The position numbers and the translations under genes were made by a program. Below, piece after piece: positions 34,890 to 46,748 of a stretch of 64,000 nucleotides of DNA (positions within the stretch are counted from its first letter, which is position 1; the number at the start of each line of letters is the position of its first letter). The stretch covers positions 21,418,148 through 21,482,147 of the forward strand of contig CM042090.1 in the NCBI GenBank assembly GCA_023512835.1. The letters run 5' to 3'. The notes beneath the pieces are model-generated. The model searched no databases. It had not been told where the DNA came from and was given only the letters and a program-made list of their open reading frames with translations. Source of the stretch: Taxillus chinensis (lineage: Eukaryota > Streptophyta > Magnoliopsida > Santalales > Loranthaceae).

Positions 34890-37380
34890 CGAAAATTAGT
34901 GTAAGGAGAAGAAAATTGTGGAAGCGTTGAATGTGGGCGCGGTAACAACTCTCTCTTTCGTGCGGTAAGTCCATGATAAAAACATTTCTCATATAAATAA
35001 TGGGGCGTGCAAAACCAGGGAGTCCTTTTCGAATTAAATAAAACTATTATTACTTCTGTAACAACTAATTTGTTTAACGTAATAATTAATAATCGGGGGA
35101 TGATTTGGATTAGGGTAGCCTGGGTAGGGGTGGCAACCAGCCGGCCCCCATGAGACCATCCGCGTTTCTTACCCCCGACGCCACGACATTGACGAACGAA
35201 CCTTCATTATATTTTTTAAAAATTCTTAAAACATAATAATTAACCGTACTTATTATTTTAATAAAAAAACAATTAAAATATGACCCTGGCGGAGCCGATA
35301 TCACGGTGACGCCGCGATTATCATCTGCTTACGCAGCATGTGGTAAAAGATTATTAATATAATATTTATTATTTTATATTAATTCAATTTTAAAAAAGGT
35401 AAATAAACCAACTAAATATATGAGAAATGGTTTTCCGCCTCATTATCAATTTATCACAGAGGACGGCAGGTATTGGCCAAAGCCAACTCCTGTTCCTGAT
35501 GGTCAATGGTCAAGGCCATATTGTGAACCGATGCTGCCATCAAGTTAATTGTAACAGTAAAACTTACAGGGTAGTGGTTTCTTAATTATCTCCCATCAAA
35601 TCAAATATGAGACCTCCAAAATAAATACACTATCACATATATATGAAACTCGAAATCAGGACAACAAAGTAAGTAAGACACGACCAACAATCATCGACGC
35701 TGTCGCCGGCCGCTACTAACTAGCTGCTCCATCCCGTGGGCACCATATATAACCCTCTTAATTAATTCAATAATAATAGGTATATCAAATGAGAAAGAAC
35801 ACGCATTGTACTGCATGAGCCTGCTTGCAGTTTCTACTTTTGTTTGTTTGTTTCTATAATAGCAATTATTAATATTATTATATCAAAGCATGCATGCATG
35901 CTTTGCGGTTTCATCATAGCCACTCATCCCTCCAGTGCAGTGCAATGCAAGTAATAATAGTAAAGCATCTTTAATATGTGGTATGGTATAAATTAAAAAA
36001 GAAATTATTTACTTTTACCTAAATTCATACTTAAGATTAAATAATTTTCATCCATTTAACTTTATAAATTTCATTCCTAATCTAATTACTCTGCACATCC
36101 AACATGGTATTTAAAATTTATTTAATCTTAATCTCATTGGGTTTTCAATCTCAACACAATCTCATTCCATTCTAACAAAATAAAAAAAAAAAAAATCACC
36201 CTAACAATAATAAAAAAAACACCAATTGTCCTCCGGGCCGGGGGTGAATTCTTCGCAAAAGTTCAAGGTTGTCGCTGTTGTGTGTCCCACTGTCCCTTTT
36301 CGAAGCTTTAAATATTGGTTGGCGCGGTACCACAGTCTTTTATTTATTGATAGGTATTTATTACTATTTAAAATTGTGCCGATGCGTGTGGTATTATATA
36401 TAATATAGGCTTGTATTGTATATCCATAAAAATCAATTGTTAGCAAAAGGACAAAATGGCCAGGGGCAGCGCATGCGTATGGAACGAGATCAATCTATTG
36501 AGGTTTAGGTAATTAAATATTTTTGGCATTCGATCGATAATTGATATAGTCATTTTTGTTTCAAGAGAGATATAATATTTCGATTGCATACTAATTTGAT
36601 CCGACCAACATAAAAGGATCATATATCTTATCCGATGAGTTTTTAGAAAATTTATTATGTAATTAATTGTTATACCTACATATGCATCTAAAAAACCAAT
36701 TCATCAAATGAACTCCCATATATATATATATATAATTCACATATAACATATTATTGTGATTATTATTTTATGTTGTTATTAGTCTCTATTTTTTAAAATA
36801 TTTTATCATATATAAAAACAAGAGTTTGCAAAATTAGATTACCGAATCTTACTTCAAATTTTTAAAATGCTATAGTTAGCTTTTTAATTAAGTTTTCAAT
36901 TTCTAATTTTTATCATAATTTAACATCAATGTATGATTTTAATATATTAATATAATAAATACATATAAAAAAACTATAACGATTACTTCAAATAATAAAT
37001 AAATATATTAGATAATTCAAAAGATAAACCAAATATATCTCATAAAAATAATTTAAATGATAGTAATTATCTCATAATATTTTTCTCTCTTAATTTATAG
37101 CGTGTGTGTAAATGTATATATTATAATAAATTATGTTTATATAATATTTATATTTTAATAATTAAAATAACTTCTTACTATATTTAGGTTAATACATCTA
37201 CATAAAAAAAACTTTCACATCAAGTAATTAACACAATATTAATTGAACAGCTAATTTTAGTGAGTAACTAAAAGTCTAGAACATTATAGGATCAAAGGCA
37301 TATATTTAACTGAAAACATGATTTTGTATTGATAGTTCCTAATATGTGTCTTGTATTTTCATTTCAAAGTTTATGTTCCT
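31055..37380. other. ERF 3' UTR, then AT-rich gene desert
   Basis: 31055-31860 is probably 3' UTR and flank, including a 17-18 base poly-T near 31560. From 32340 the DNA is extremely AT-rich with (AT)n tracts near 32893-32919 and 34853-34888. A patch at 33600-33830 has normal complexity and ends in TGTTAGGATACC, like the start of a copia LTR, but could not be confirmed. No gene is recognised. Confidence 0.4.
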
Positions 37381-37395
37381 TTGAGATTGGATTTG

Positions 37396-37509
37396 GACGT
37401 GGGACACTAATGAAGGTGTGTTGTCACTTGGACAATAGGCTCATAGTCCACTTGGATTTGGACCTCAGGCTGCGTAATAAATCCCAACACACCTTCATTG
37501 TCCCGCGTC
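37396..37509. repeat. Imperfect inverted repeat (arms about 24-27 bp, spacer about 63 bp)
   Basis: Arm 1 (37396-37422, GACGTGGGACACTAATGAAG...) pairs with arm 2 (37486-37509), whose opposite strand reads GACGCGGGACAATGAAGG..., with a 3-base gap and few mismatches. The GATGTGGGAC-like wording is common in plant LTRs and flanks, so degenerate retroelement sequence is likely. Confidence 0.55.
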
Positions 37510-38163
37510 TTTTCACCGCCCACTTTGACTTGGACACATTGGGCTCTGTTGTAAAATATCAGGATCACAATTACCAAGGGAAAAATGACCCCATGCTATC
37601 TAATGCAACCGTGTCCTTCCAAGAGCTGGTCCAACCGTGCCAGTTTTTTTTTTTTTTTTTTTTGTGCTTTTGAAGCTTATAAACACGTTTCAAACTTTAA
37701 CATTTGGGCTCCAGATGGATCAGGGAAAAGTCCTATGTTAGATATGTTCGAGACCGATTAAAAGTCTTGGGTCTGACATAGATGTTTTGAACGGACGTAT
37801 AGAAAATTTATTTATATGAAATAATACTAATTATAAATTATACTTATATTTTATACGTCAGCTGTAAATTTAGCTAGAATTAAAAAAAGACTATAACTTA
37901 AAATTTCAGATTTGCTGTTTGATAATATCTTTTTTTTTTTTACATTCATTAATGATACCGCAGTCAATACTCCAACTCACCATATGCCAAACTTGACGTG
38001 ACTAGACCATCATACTTGGTCAATGCAATGTAAAAATTCTTAATTAGGATCTGCATGATACGATTCACTAAAATTGAATTATTTTAATATAAACCCTAAA
38101 TTCATCTATTATTGAAATATAAATACTGACTTATATATATATATCCCTTGTTTTTTTCATATC

Positions 38164-38204
<41 letters not shown>

Positions 38205-41200
38205 ACTTCCCCAAGACCGCGGTTGATGTCAAACTATCCGGTCCCCATCTGGTCAATCGCCGGCCATATTTCAAGGGCGGTGAGGCCATCGTCCGGACAC
38301 GAGCCATTTGGGTCGGTGTATGCATGATTTACATGTTTAGGCGTTTTAAATGGGTCAATATTGAATGCAAAATAAGGTAGATAGAGTTGGCTTTGCTTCA
38401 TGACCATCATTTTCTTTCCTTTTCTTTTCTTTCTTTTTTGCCATTTTCTAGCCAGTCATAGCACTTTCATTGTGGTGTTGTGGGGTTGGAATTTGACAAA
38501 GTCGGTGGTGGAAATCGTGCAATCACACGCGCAGATACAAATAATAGTAATAATTAATAATAATGATAATGATGATAAGAAATTGTGTCCGTCTCATATG
38601 TAATCTGAGCAGCAGAAAACAAGGAATGGGAATGAGTTAAAAAAAATGGAGAAAAAGTTTTCTTGCAAAGTTTTACAGTTGTGGGGGCATGTGATTGAAT
38701 GACGTATTGATAATGCAATAAGCTCTGATGATATGTTGTTAAATCCGTGAGACTTGGATGATAATACTGCATATAAGATTTTCACAATTTTTCAGATGAA
38801 TAGTATATATATTCATTAAAAATTAGTTAATTTTTTAAAATTTAAAAAATATTATATATATTTTTTATTATCATTTTTTATTTATTATAATAAATTTATA
38901 ATTTACAAGCACAAAAATATATATTAAAAAATTATATAAAAAGCATTTGATTGTTTTTCTATCGTATATTCAATTTTAGGGAGTCTGACAAATTTATATA
39001 TTTTATTTTAAAATTATAAAAACAATTAATTACGACAAACCTATGAATGCTCTAAAAAAATAACTATTACGTAATTAAAAGCGTAAGAATTAAGATAAAT
39101 CACTCCATTCATCATATTCCAATGCTATTGGAAATATCATTACCCAACAAAAATCGATGCCATGGAGATGCATCGCGGGCCCACGCTAAAAATTTTAAAT
39201 GTCCTAAATGCCCTTTCTCATGCATAAAATTATGCAAACCGACAAATCTGTCGGTTGGGACAATTTGTCCGGATAAAAGTATAAAGGCAATTATTAACAT
39301 ATATTATTTTAAAATGTATAGTCATTATAATATATTATTTTTAACATTTATAATAATATTAATTATTTTAACAATTATTTAGTATTTCATATACAAAAGA
39401 AACAAAATAAATTTGACACCTAGGATCCACACAATTTTGGTATTTTTATCTATTTTGGGGATGAATAATATTTAATTGCTTATTTTTCAAAAACATCAAA
39501 TATCTCATTCACTAATTCTATCTACATTTATTACTTAATTTATTTTATATTATTTTCTCTTTCATCTTTTCATTTATTATCACCAATAAAAATATTACAA
39601 GTATAATAATACATATTAAAAAATTACGGGGGAAATATTTGGGATATCATTTTAGGGTTACTTTCATTCCCTATCTCTATTTGGGGGATTGGAAGGGTGT
39701 AATTTTGATAATCGGTTTTTTTCCCTAGATTATAGGGGAAACTAATATACCAAACTGGCTGTGGTGCTCAATACTCCAATTTTTGTATGAAAAATTAATA
39801 TTAAATATACAATAATTATTTAAATTTTAATATTAAGAATATATCAATAATAAATATAATACTATTTGATCATTTTATTACTTTTTTTATTCTATTATAA
39901 AATACCTTTTGTTTCCTTTTTCTTCTTTCTTTACTAATGTATAATTTGTCTCAAATCTCCTTTGTTGAACTGCATATATGTATGTGGACATCTCATTGTT
40001 TTTGTTGGAATGTTATTCAATAATTTTAATATACCACAACCAAAAAAGTATTTCATTTTTTTAATACAAATTAATAGGGTCATCATTTACAAACTAAGAA
40101 ATATGTTATCATTGATCACAACAAGTTTTTATTACAAATATTGATGTTATAATCAATCAGAAACTCTTATTCATTCAAATAGGAAAACACACTAATGCTT
40201 AAAAAAACTTAACACCTTTTCAATAATTAATAATGGTGTGGAATATATTGATCAGTTTTTTATGCTTTCTCACAAATTTTCCTTGATATAAATTTTTTTA
40301 TAGGAGTATAGTACGAGATGTTTTCTTTATATGTGTGACTTTTACAAAATTTAACATAATCTATTCACAAAGTTAGGGTTTTCAATTGGTGAAGAGCAAT
40401 GCTATATATATATATAATCAGGATTGAATAATTTTTGGGTAATCGTGATAACGTAATAACATAATAATTCATCGGACGATGAAGAGAAAAATGAAAGAAA
40501 ATATCATCACCGTTCAATCAGTTACGACTTTGTGACAATGCCGCAAGCCAATTGCACAAACATTTATTCATTGATAAATAATTATTACCTTTACCAAGTC
40601 ATCAATAAGTTACATTAAAGTAATTTAGTAATTGAATTAATTAATAATTTCACATATATCATTCCAATAATTTAAATTATTTAAAGTAATAGGATAATTT
40701 GAGCTAAATAATTTAATAACTATTCAATATTATTTACTTATATAATAAATAAATATAATTAATTCAATTATTCATTCAATCTCATTTAACAAATACTTAA
40801 TTAAACATATAATTATATATTCAATACTATAATATTTAACTCTTAAATAAATATATAAAATTTAAAGATTATATTTGAATATAATAAAATAGTAGTTAGA
40901 TGATGTTGGTAGTGTTTAGATGCTAGCATTTTAATTATACTTGAATTGATTTGAATTTCAGGTTATGAAATGATGATTTTATTACTTTAAATGTGTTTTT
41001 GAGTATGATAGATTTAAATAATAATTTATGGAAAATAAAATGGAAATAACCAATCATGGAATTATTGAGTAATTTTAGTGAATTAATTACACGATTATTA
41101 ATGAGATAATGAGGTGAATAATGAGTTTTTGGAAAATTGTAGGAAGGGCTGCCATTTATTTTTTTTAGCGTTAATACATATATCTATCTCACAATAATAA

Positions 41201-42083
41201 TTGATGAAAAGGTTGGCGACCAACTTTATTTGAAAATAAATCAACATAAAATTCTAGAATATTCCCCACTAATTTTAAACAGTCAGGACTAGTTGGGACA
41301 CTAACTAAATATTTGGTTAAGAGTAGCAACCGATCTCATTTGTCACTCTTCCTTGCCCGGGCTATTTTTTTTTATACCCATTTGAATTGCCATTGTCAGA
41401 AGCTTCAGCAACTCAAGCTTCACTCTAGATTATATTTCTGTTGGTTGAACTATAAGCCGTGTACCCTAGACTGTCCCTCATGAAGAACAAAAACTAAAGT
41501 TCAAATTAAATTTAAACTAGGCCAATGGATACACCCCCTGGAGGGCCAACCCACACCCGGGTCACATTGTTTAGATTTCATTGGGTATGTGTTTTTAATA
41601 GGCACATTTCGAGTTTCCCTTAAAAAGTAATAAAAGAATCACTAGTAGAGTGGATAAGTGTTCCAAAAATCAAATGGGGTTATATTTTGAATGAGATTCT
41701 GGAATTTTATAAATCCGTTATATTAATTATTTTTTATTGTAAATGAGTAAAAAAGGCGTCACAGCTGTTACAAATTTACAACTCACAAGGAAAGCGCCAT
41801 TTAAGACACCTTGAATTAGGGCCGCGTGATGTTTAAACATAAACCGTCTGTAAATCGGGTTGCCGTGTTGTGCGGGGAATAGAAAAAATGTGAAGAAAAT
41901 AAGACCGGCTCATACTAACTCCTGCTGTCGAGTCCTCCCACAATTCTACAGATCTAAATGCAGTTCATACGTCGAGGCCTTGTTCAGAGGTTTAAGGCTT
42001 GAAATCCCAGAAAAACGTTTCTGGGTCCGTTGTTGTTTTAGCACTTGGTGATTCCTACGAGGCTCAGATTGAAGATTGGAGAG
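37510..42083. other. AT-rich intergenic DNA; PLT4-like promoter at the right end
   Basis: Very AT-rich, with an (AT)n run at 38168-38199 and moderate-complexity patches at 38200-38330 and 41340-41560. 41780-42083 is the likely promoter/leader of the transporter gene. No coding segment is recognised. Confidence 0.4.
39237..39270. repeat. Two adjacent short palindromes
   Basis: AACCGACA-AATC-TGTCGGTT (39237-39256) is followed two bases later by GGACAA-T-TTGTCC (39258-39270). Both are perfect in their arms. Confidence 0.8.
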
Positions 42084-44739
42084 ATGGGTTTGGTGGGTTT
42101 GGAGGAAAATCGAAATGGGGAGATTGCTTTGTCGGGTATGTCTCTTGGCAGCAAGAACAAGTACAAGAGGATGGATTCTGTGGCTAGAGAGGATGGTGAT
42201 CTCGATTCCTCGCATCAGCAGGAACGGAGTAGAACTACCAGAAACTATGTCCTTGCTTGTGCCGTTTTTGCATCTTTGAACTCGGTTCTTCTCGGCTATG
42301 GTAAAATTTTCCCCTGTTCCCTTTAGTTTAGTCCTTAGTTTTTTTGTTTTCACCTTTGTGATCTGAAGTGAATCCTGGGAAGGCTTTTGAGTTTCACACT
42401 GCAGTAGCACATAGTTAAACACTTTCCCTCGTTTTTTGGTATTCTGTGCTGTGGGGACCTTGTGTGGAGGTAGATCAACGCCTTCAACATGGTTGACACT
42501 CTTCGATCTAGAAAGATAATGAAGTTAATTTCCTAGATCTCCTTCGGAAATACCAGATAACACTGTTTATATAAATTTAGGGAGTGTTGAATCTGGAAAG
42601 TGTGCCAATCTCTAGATGTCATGTAATTAGGAACCAATGTAGGCTTTTTAACTCGTAAAACCACAACAAATCATTAAATGTAATTGAACAATAGAAAAAC
42701 TCACATAACCAGAACCACAAGTCAAAACCAGCCTACATACATATGATTGTCTTGAAAATTTATTTTTTGGTTTCGGTCTATTTGGATGGGATATTCGTGT
42801 GCCCGTCGCTGTGCATTGAATATGATGATGACTCTGGTTGCTGTGCATTGATTATTGAGATGACTCTGGTTGCTGTTCATTGATTATTGAGATGACTTTG
42901 GTTGTTGTGCATTGATTATTGAGATGACTCTTGTTGAGGCGATTAGTGCCCCCTTCGTTGTGCATTGATTATGATCCAGAAGACATGAAACTGCTTGGTG
43001 TTTGACAATTGGGTATATATCTCTACAGATGATCCAAATTAAATTTATCTATGGTGTTGTTGATATGCAGAGGTTTTTTCTTTCTTTCTTATTGAAATGA
43101 TGATAAATTAATCAGGATTCAGGAAATGATTCAGGTGGGAGTCTTCTCACCTGTCATTGGTCAGCTCCCGTGATTATACATAGATTTATATGTTTATGAG
43201 CTTCTATTTATGCTAGGAGACGATGGAAGACATTATTTCAATTTTGCTTATATGTTTTTAGTGGTCCCCTTGCTCTCAATATCCTTCAAAAGCAAAGATT
43301 TGTTGATTTGTCAACCCGTCGATTGATTTCAGTAAACACTATAAACCGCCCAAAGTTTATCTTAATCTGCAGATGTCGGTGTCATGAGTGGAGCAATCAT
43401 ATTCATTCAGGAGGACCTAAAGATAACAGAGGTACAAGAAGAAGTCCTTGTTGGGTCATTGAGCATCATATCACTTTTTGGCAGCATTGCGGGTGGCAGA
43501 ATATCAGATGCTATAGGTAGAAAATGGACGATAGCCTCTGCTGCTATTGTCTTCCAAAGTGGTGCAGCCATAATGACATTTGCTCCTTCGTTCCAAGTCT
43601 TAATGATTGGAAGATTGCTTGCTGGGATTGGGATTGGCTTTGGCGTCATGATTGCCCCAGTCTACATTGTTGAAATATCACCCACGGTTGCTAGAGGCTC
43701 TTTCACTTCATTCCCAGAAATCTTCATAAACCTGGGCATCCTCCTTGGTTATGTCTCAAATTATGCACTTTCAGGCCTGCCGTCACACCTGAGCTGGAGG
43801 ATCATGCTTGCCGTGGGCATTTTGCCGTCAGTGTTCATTGGGTTTGCGCTTTTTGTCATCCCTGAATCTCCAAGGTGGTTGGTCGTGCAGAACCGAATTG
43901 AGGAAGCAAGGATGGTTCTGCTTAAAACCAACGAGAATGAGGCAGAGGTGGAGGACAGGCTGGCTGAAATACAAGCAGCTGCTGGAACCAATAATGCAGA
44001 GAAATATGAAGAGAAAGCTGTGTGGCATGAACTCCTGACGCCTTCTCCTCCGCTTCGCCGCATGCTGATTGCTGGTGTTGGAATCCAGTGCTTCCAACAG
44101 ATTAGTGGTATTGACGCAACCGTGTACTACAGCCCTGAGATATTCCAATCGGCTGGAATTGAAGATCCAACGAAGGTCCTGGCTGCCACAGTGGCTGTGG
44201 GGATCTCAAAGACCATTTTCATATTGGTAGCTATTTTACTGATCGACAGGCTTGGGCGGAAGCCCCTACTCTATGTGAGCACGATTGGGATGACCATTTG
44301 CTTGTTCAGCGTGGGTCTTGTATTAACCTTATTCAGGGATACCCAGGCTGGCATTGCAATGGCGATCCTGTTGGTTTGTGGGAATGTTGGTTTCTTTTCT
44401 GTGGGGGTGGGTCCAATCTGCTGGGTCTTGACCTCTGAGATATTCCCTTTGAGGCTGCGTGCCCAGGCATCGGCGCTTGGAAGTGTGGGGAACAGGGTGT
44501 CCAGTGGCATTGTTGCGATGTCATTCCTCTCCGTCTCCAATGCCATCTCCATGGGTGGAACATTCTTCATCTTCTCTGCAATATCTTCTCTTGCTGTGGT
44601 GTTTGTGTTCTTGTATGTTCCAGAAACGAAGGGAAAATCTTTAGAACAGATCGAGTCGCTGTTCCAGGATAAATGTGGGTTGCATCCGGAAAGAGATGCC
44701 CAGCAAGGAGATGCCCAGCAACTTTTTCAGAAACAATGA
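42084..44739 (+). CDS. PLT4: Polyol/sugar-proton symporter, PLT4-type (major facilitator superfamily)
   Basis: Two exons, 42084-42300 and 43373-44739, join in phase 1 (TAT G|AT GTC) to restore GYDVGVMSGA, the conserved first-helix motif, giving 527 residues. The N-terminal ~50 residues are hydrophilic. Twelve membrane spans are expected. Family motifs present are GGRISDAIGRK (113-123), PESPRWL (236-242), QQISGIDATVYYSP (from 314), DRLGRK (364-369) and VPETKGKSLEQIE (from 488). These are the plant polyol/monosaccharide transporter signatures; members import linear polyols and sugars with protons across the plasma membrane. The closest remembered relative is Arabidopsis PLT4 (At2g20780), of similar length. 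The C-terminal tail contains a small in-frame duplication (DAQQGDAQQ). ATG 42084 is the first in frame after a run of open sequence lacking ATG. Confidence 0.9.
42809..42936. repeat. Four tandem 32-bp repeats in the PLT4-like intron
   Basis: The unit, beginning CTGTGCATTGATTATTGAGA and ending in a GATGACTCTGG-like segment, recurs at exactly 32-bp spacing (starts at 42809, 42841, 42873, 42905). The first copy is the most diverged. A partial fifth copy (TTGTGCATTGATTATGA) starts at 42958. Confidence 0.9.
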
Positions 44740-45076
44740 CTGGTCTATTTGAATGGCCTCAAATCATGTAGAAGCTTTTCATCGGATGATACTGGGATTT
44801 CTTCCAAGTGGCCGCCGGCCTTATACCGGAGTAGAGAACCCAACACAATACAGTAACAGCCAGTAGAGAGATTCTGTTTTTGAATCGTTGCTGTTGAGGG
44901 AGGGTGCGGGCTGTCCCCCCAATACATTGCCTATATGACACATGTTATGTATGATGTGGTTATTAATTTTATTATTTTTTTTTCCCAGGGACACTCGAAT
45001 TTGTCCAAGACAATATTAGATGTTGTCGGTTTGTGCAGTAATAAGATTATTATTCTGAATTTCTCTTGTGGTGTTG
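44740..45076. other. 3' UTR/flank of the transporter gene
   Basis: Moderate complexity, no coding signal. Probably the 3' UTR to around 44970. Confidence 0.4.
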
Positions 45077-45643
45077 TTTTCTTGTAGGCATGTAAAACGG
45101 GTCCGGGGCCTGGAGTGGACCGATCAAGGTTTGATTTGTTTAAAATGTTGGCTTTTTAGGCTTGGTCTGTCTGTGCGGATGCGGGCTGGGCTGACTCCAG
45201 AGCGTTTTGTGTTTTGTTTTGTTTATTTGTTTATTTTTAAATATCTTAAATATATATTATATTATAAAATTTTAATTGAATAATCAAATTTAATATTTCA
45301 TGTAAATAATATAATTTTTAAAAATATAAAGATACTTGATATATATTTAATTACGTATAATATATTAAAGTTATTTAATATTATATATGTTAATATTATA
45401 ATGTTGACCTATATACATATAAATAAAAGTAAAATTAATATTAATTTAATTTAATTATATTAATTAATTTTAAATTTATAAAATAAAAAAAAATCACAGG
45501 CAACTTGTGGGCTCCCGTGAATCCTTGCGGACCGAATTTATTCAATCCGTTTAAACAATTAAACATGAGCATAAACGAGTTAGCCTGCTTTGCTCCATCG
45601 TAAGCCAGGTTAAACTAGTACATTTTACACATGTATTTCCTTG
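45077..45643. mobile_element. hAT-like MITE with 8-bp target duplication
   Basis: The element spans 45085-45635 (551 bp). It starts TAGGCATGTAAAACGG and ends, on the opposite strand, TACATGTGTAAAATG, weakly matching inverted ends. It is flanked by ttttcttg (45077-45084) and tttccttg (45636-45643), 7/8 identical. GC-rich subterminal sequence (GGGTCCGGGGCC..., GCGGACCG...) surrounds an AT-rich core, as in the element at 16.2 kb, so the two may be related families. Confidence 0.65.
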
Positions 45644-46748
45644 CCCATATCTAAAACCTATAAAGAAAATTATCATGGAAATTTTCCGAAATGTCATTGA
45701 TGAAATAAGGAAAAAGAAAAACTAGTGGATGAGTGCCCAAACTAATATCATGGAAATGAAAAAAAAATAAAATAAAATGGTGAGAGATTGACACTCATAA
45801 AGTTTGCTTTTCCAACCACTCATGATCCATCCAATTGTTGATTTGGATGTGTCATGAAATGGTGAGATCGACTTGGATGTGTCAAATTATATATATATAT
45901 ATATATAAAACTGTTATAGGAATTTTTTTCTTTGTGTAATGTTATATATATTTTGGGATTGTGTAATTAGTGAATAACTATAATAATATCATAATTATTA
46001 AAAAAAAAATATAAATAAATTATGCCGGTACATATTCATTTCAGAATAAGTCAATTATATTTATTCTTTTTCATTTATAAATATTAAATAATTTTTTATA
46101 TTATATAATATTATTTTTTTATCCCTTTACATTTATCTTATTCACAAGAATTAATAAAATAAATAAAAAACTTAATAATTATTATTTTAAAAAAATAATA
46201 TTAGGATTAAAGTTATAAAATAATATATTTACATGTAAAAAGTTTTTAAAAAATATTAAAAATAATCATGCGTCGCGCAGTCATATAATATGTTATATGT
46301 TTTTTTTGATCGAATCCCCCCATTAAATCCCCCGGGGCTAAAAATATTTATGGATTTCAAACGCTCCCGAAACGGGATAATTAGAGGAGTAATAATCATG
46401 TTCGGTGATAATTCGCGAGTTGATCCGTCCCGTCCCGTCCCGTGGATGATTATGATTGATGATCGGTGATGATTGATGACTAATGTGGCCCAAAACAGAA
46501 ACAAGCGACAAAAGTAAATTAAGCCACAACAAAACGGCGCCGTTTCGTCACCGCACATGCTTAAATCGTCCGACGCTCAATTCCCACCTCCCCAACCCCC
46601 AAGGCTGCTACTTGGCTTGCTTCAGATCCAAAGCTTTGCGATTGAGAGAGAGAGAGAGAGAGAGAGAGAGCGGCCAGCCGCAGCCAGCCTGCCTGAAATT
46701 TCTAGAGAGAGAGAGAGAGAGAGAGAAATCGACGGTGAGGTTCCAAAA
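45644..46748. other. Intergenic and clathrin light chain promoter/leader
   Basis: 45644-46300 is AT-rich. 46310-46748 is the promoter/5' UTR region: a CCGTC tandem repeat (46425-46443), a 14-bp palindrome and two GA runs (46644-46670, 46704-46727). Confidence 0.5.
46532..46545. promoter_or_regulatory. Perfect 14-bp palindrome AAACGGCGCCGTTT upstream of clathrin light chain
   Basis: AAACGGCGCCGTTT reads the same on both strands and lies about 200 bp before the ATG. Related AAACG(A/G)CG-CGTTT palindromes occur in many plant proximal promoters, so it is a plausible core-promoter element. The binding factor is not known to me. Confidence 0.5.

Noticed and set aside
35110..35340. Another hAT-like element beginning TAGGGGTGGCAA
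   Set aside because: No matching right end or 8-bp duplication was found.
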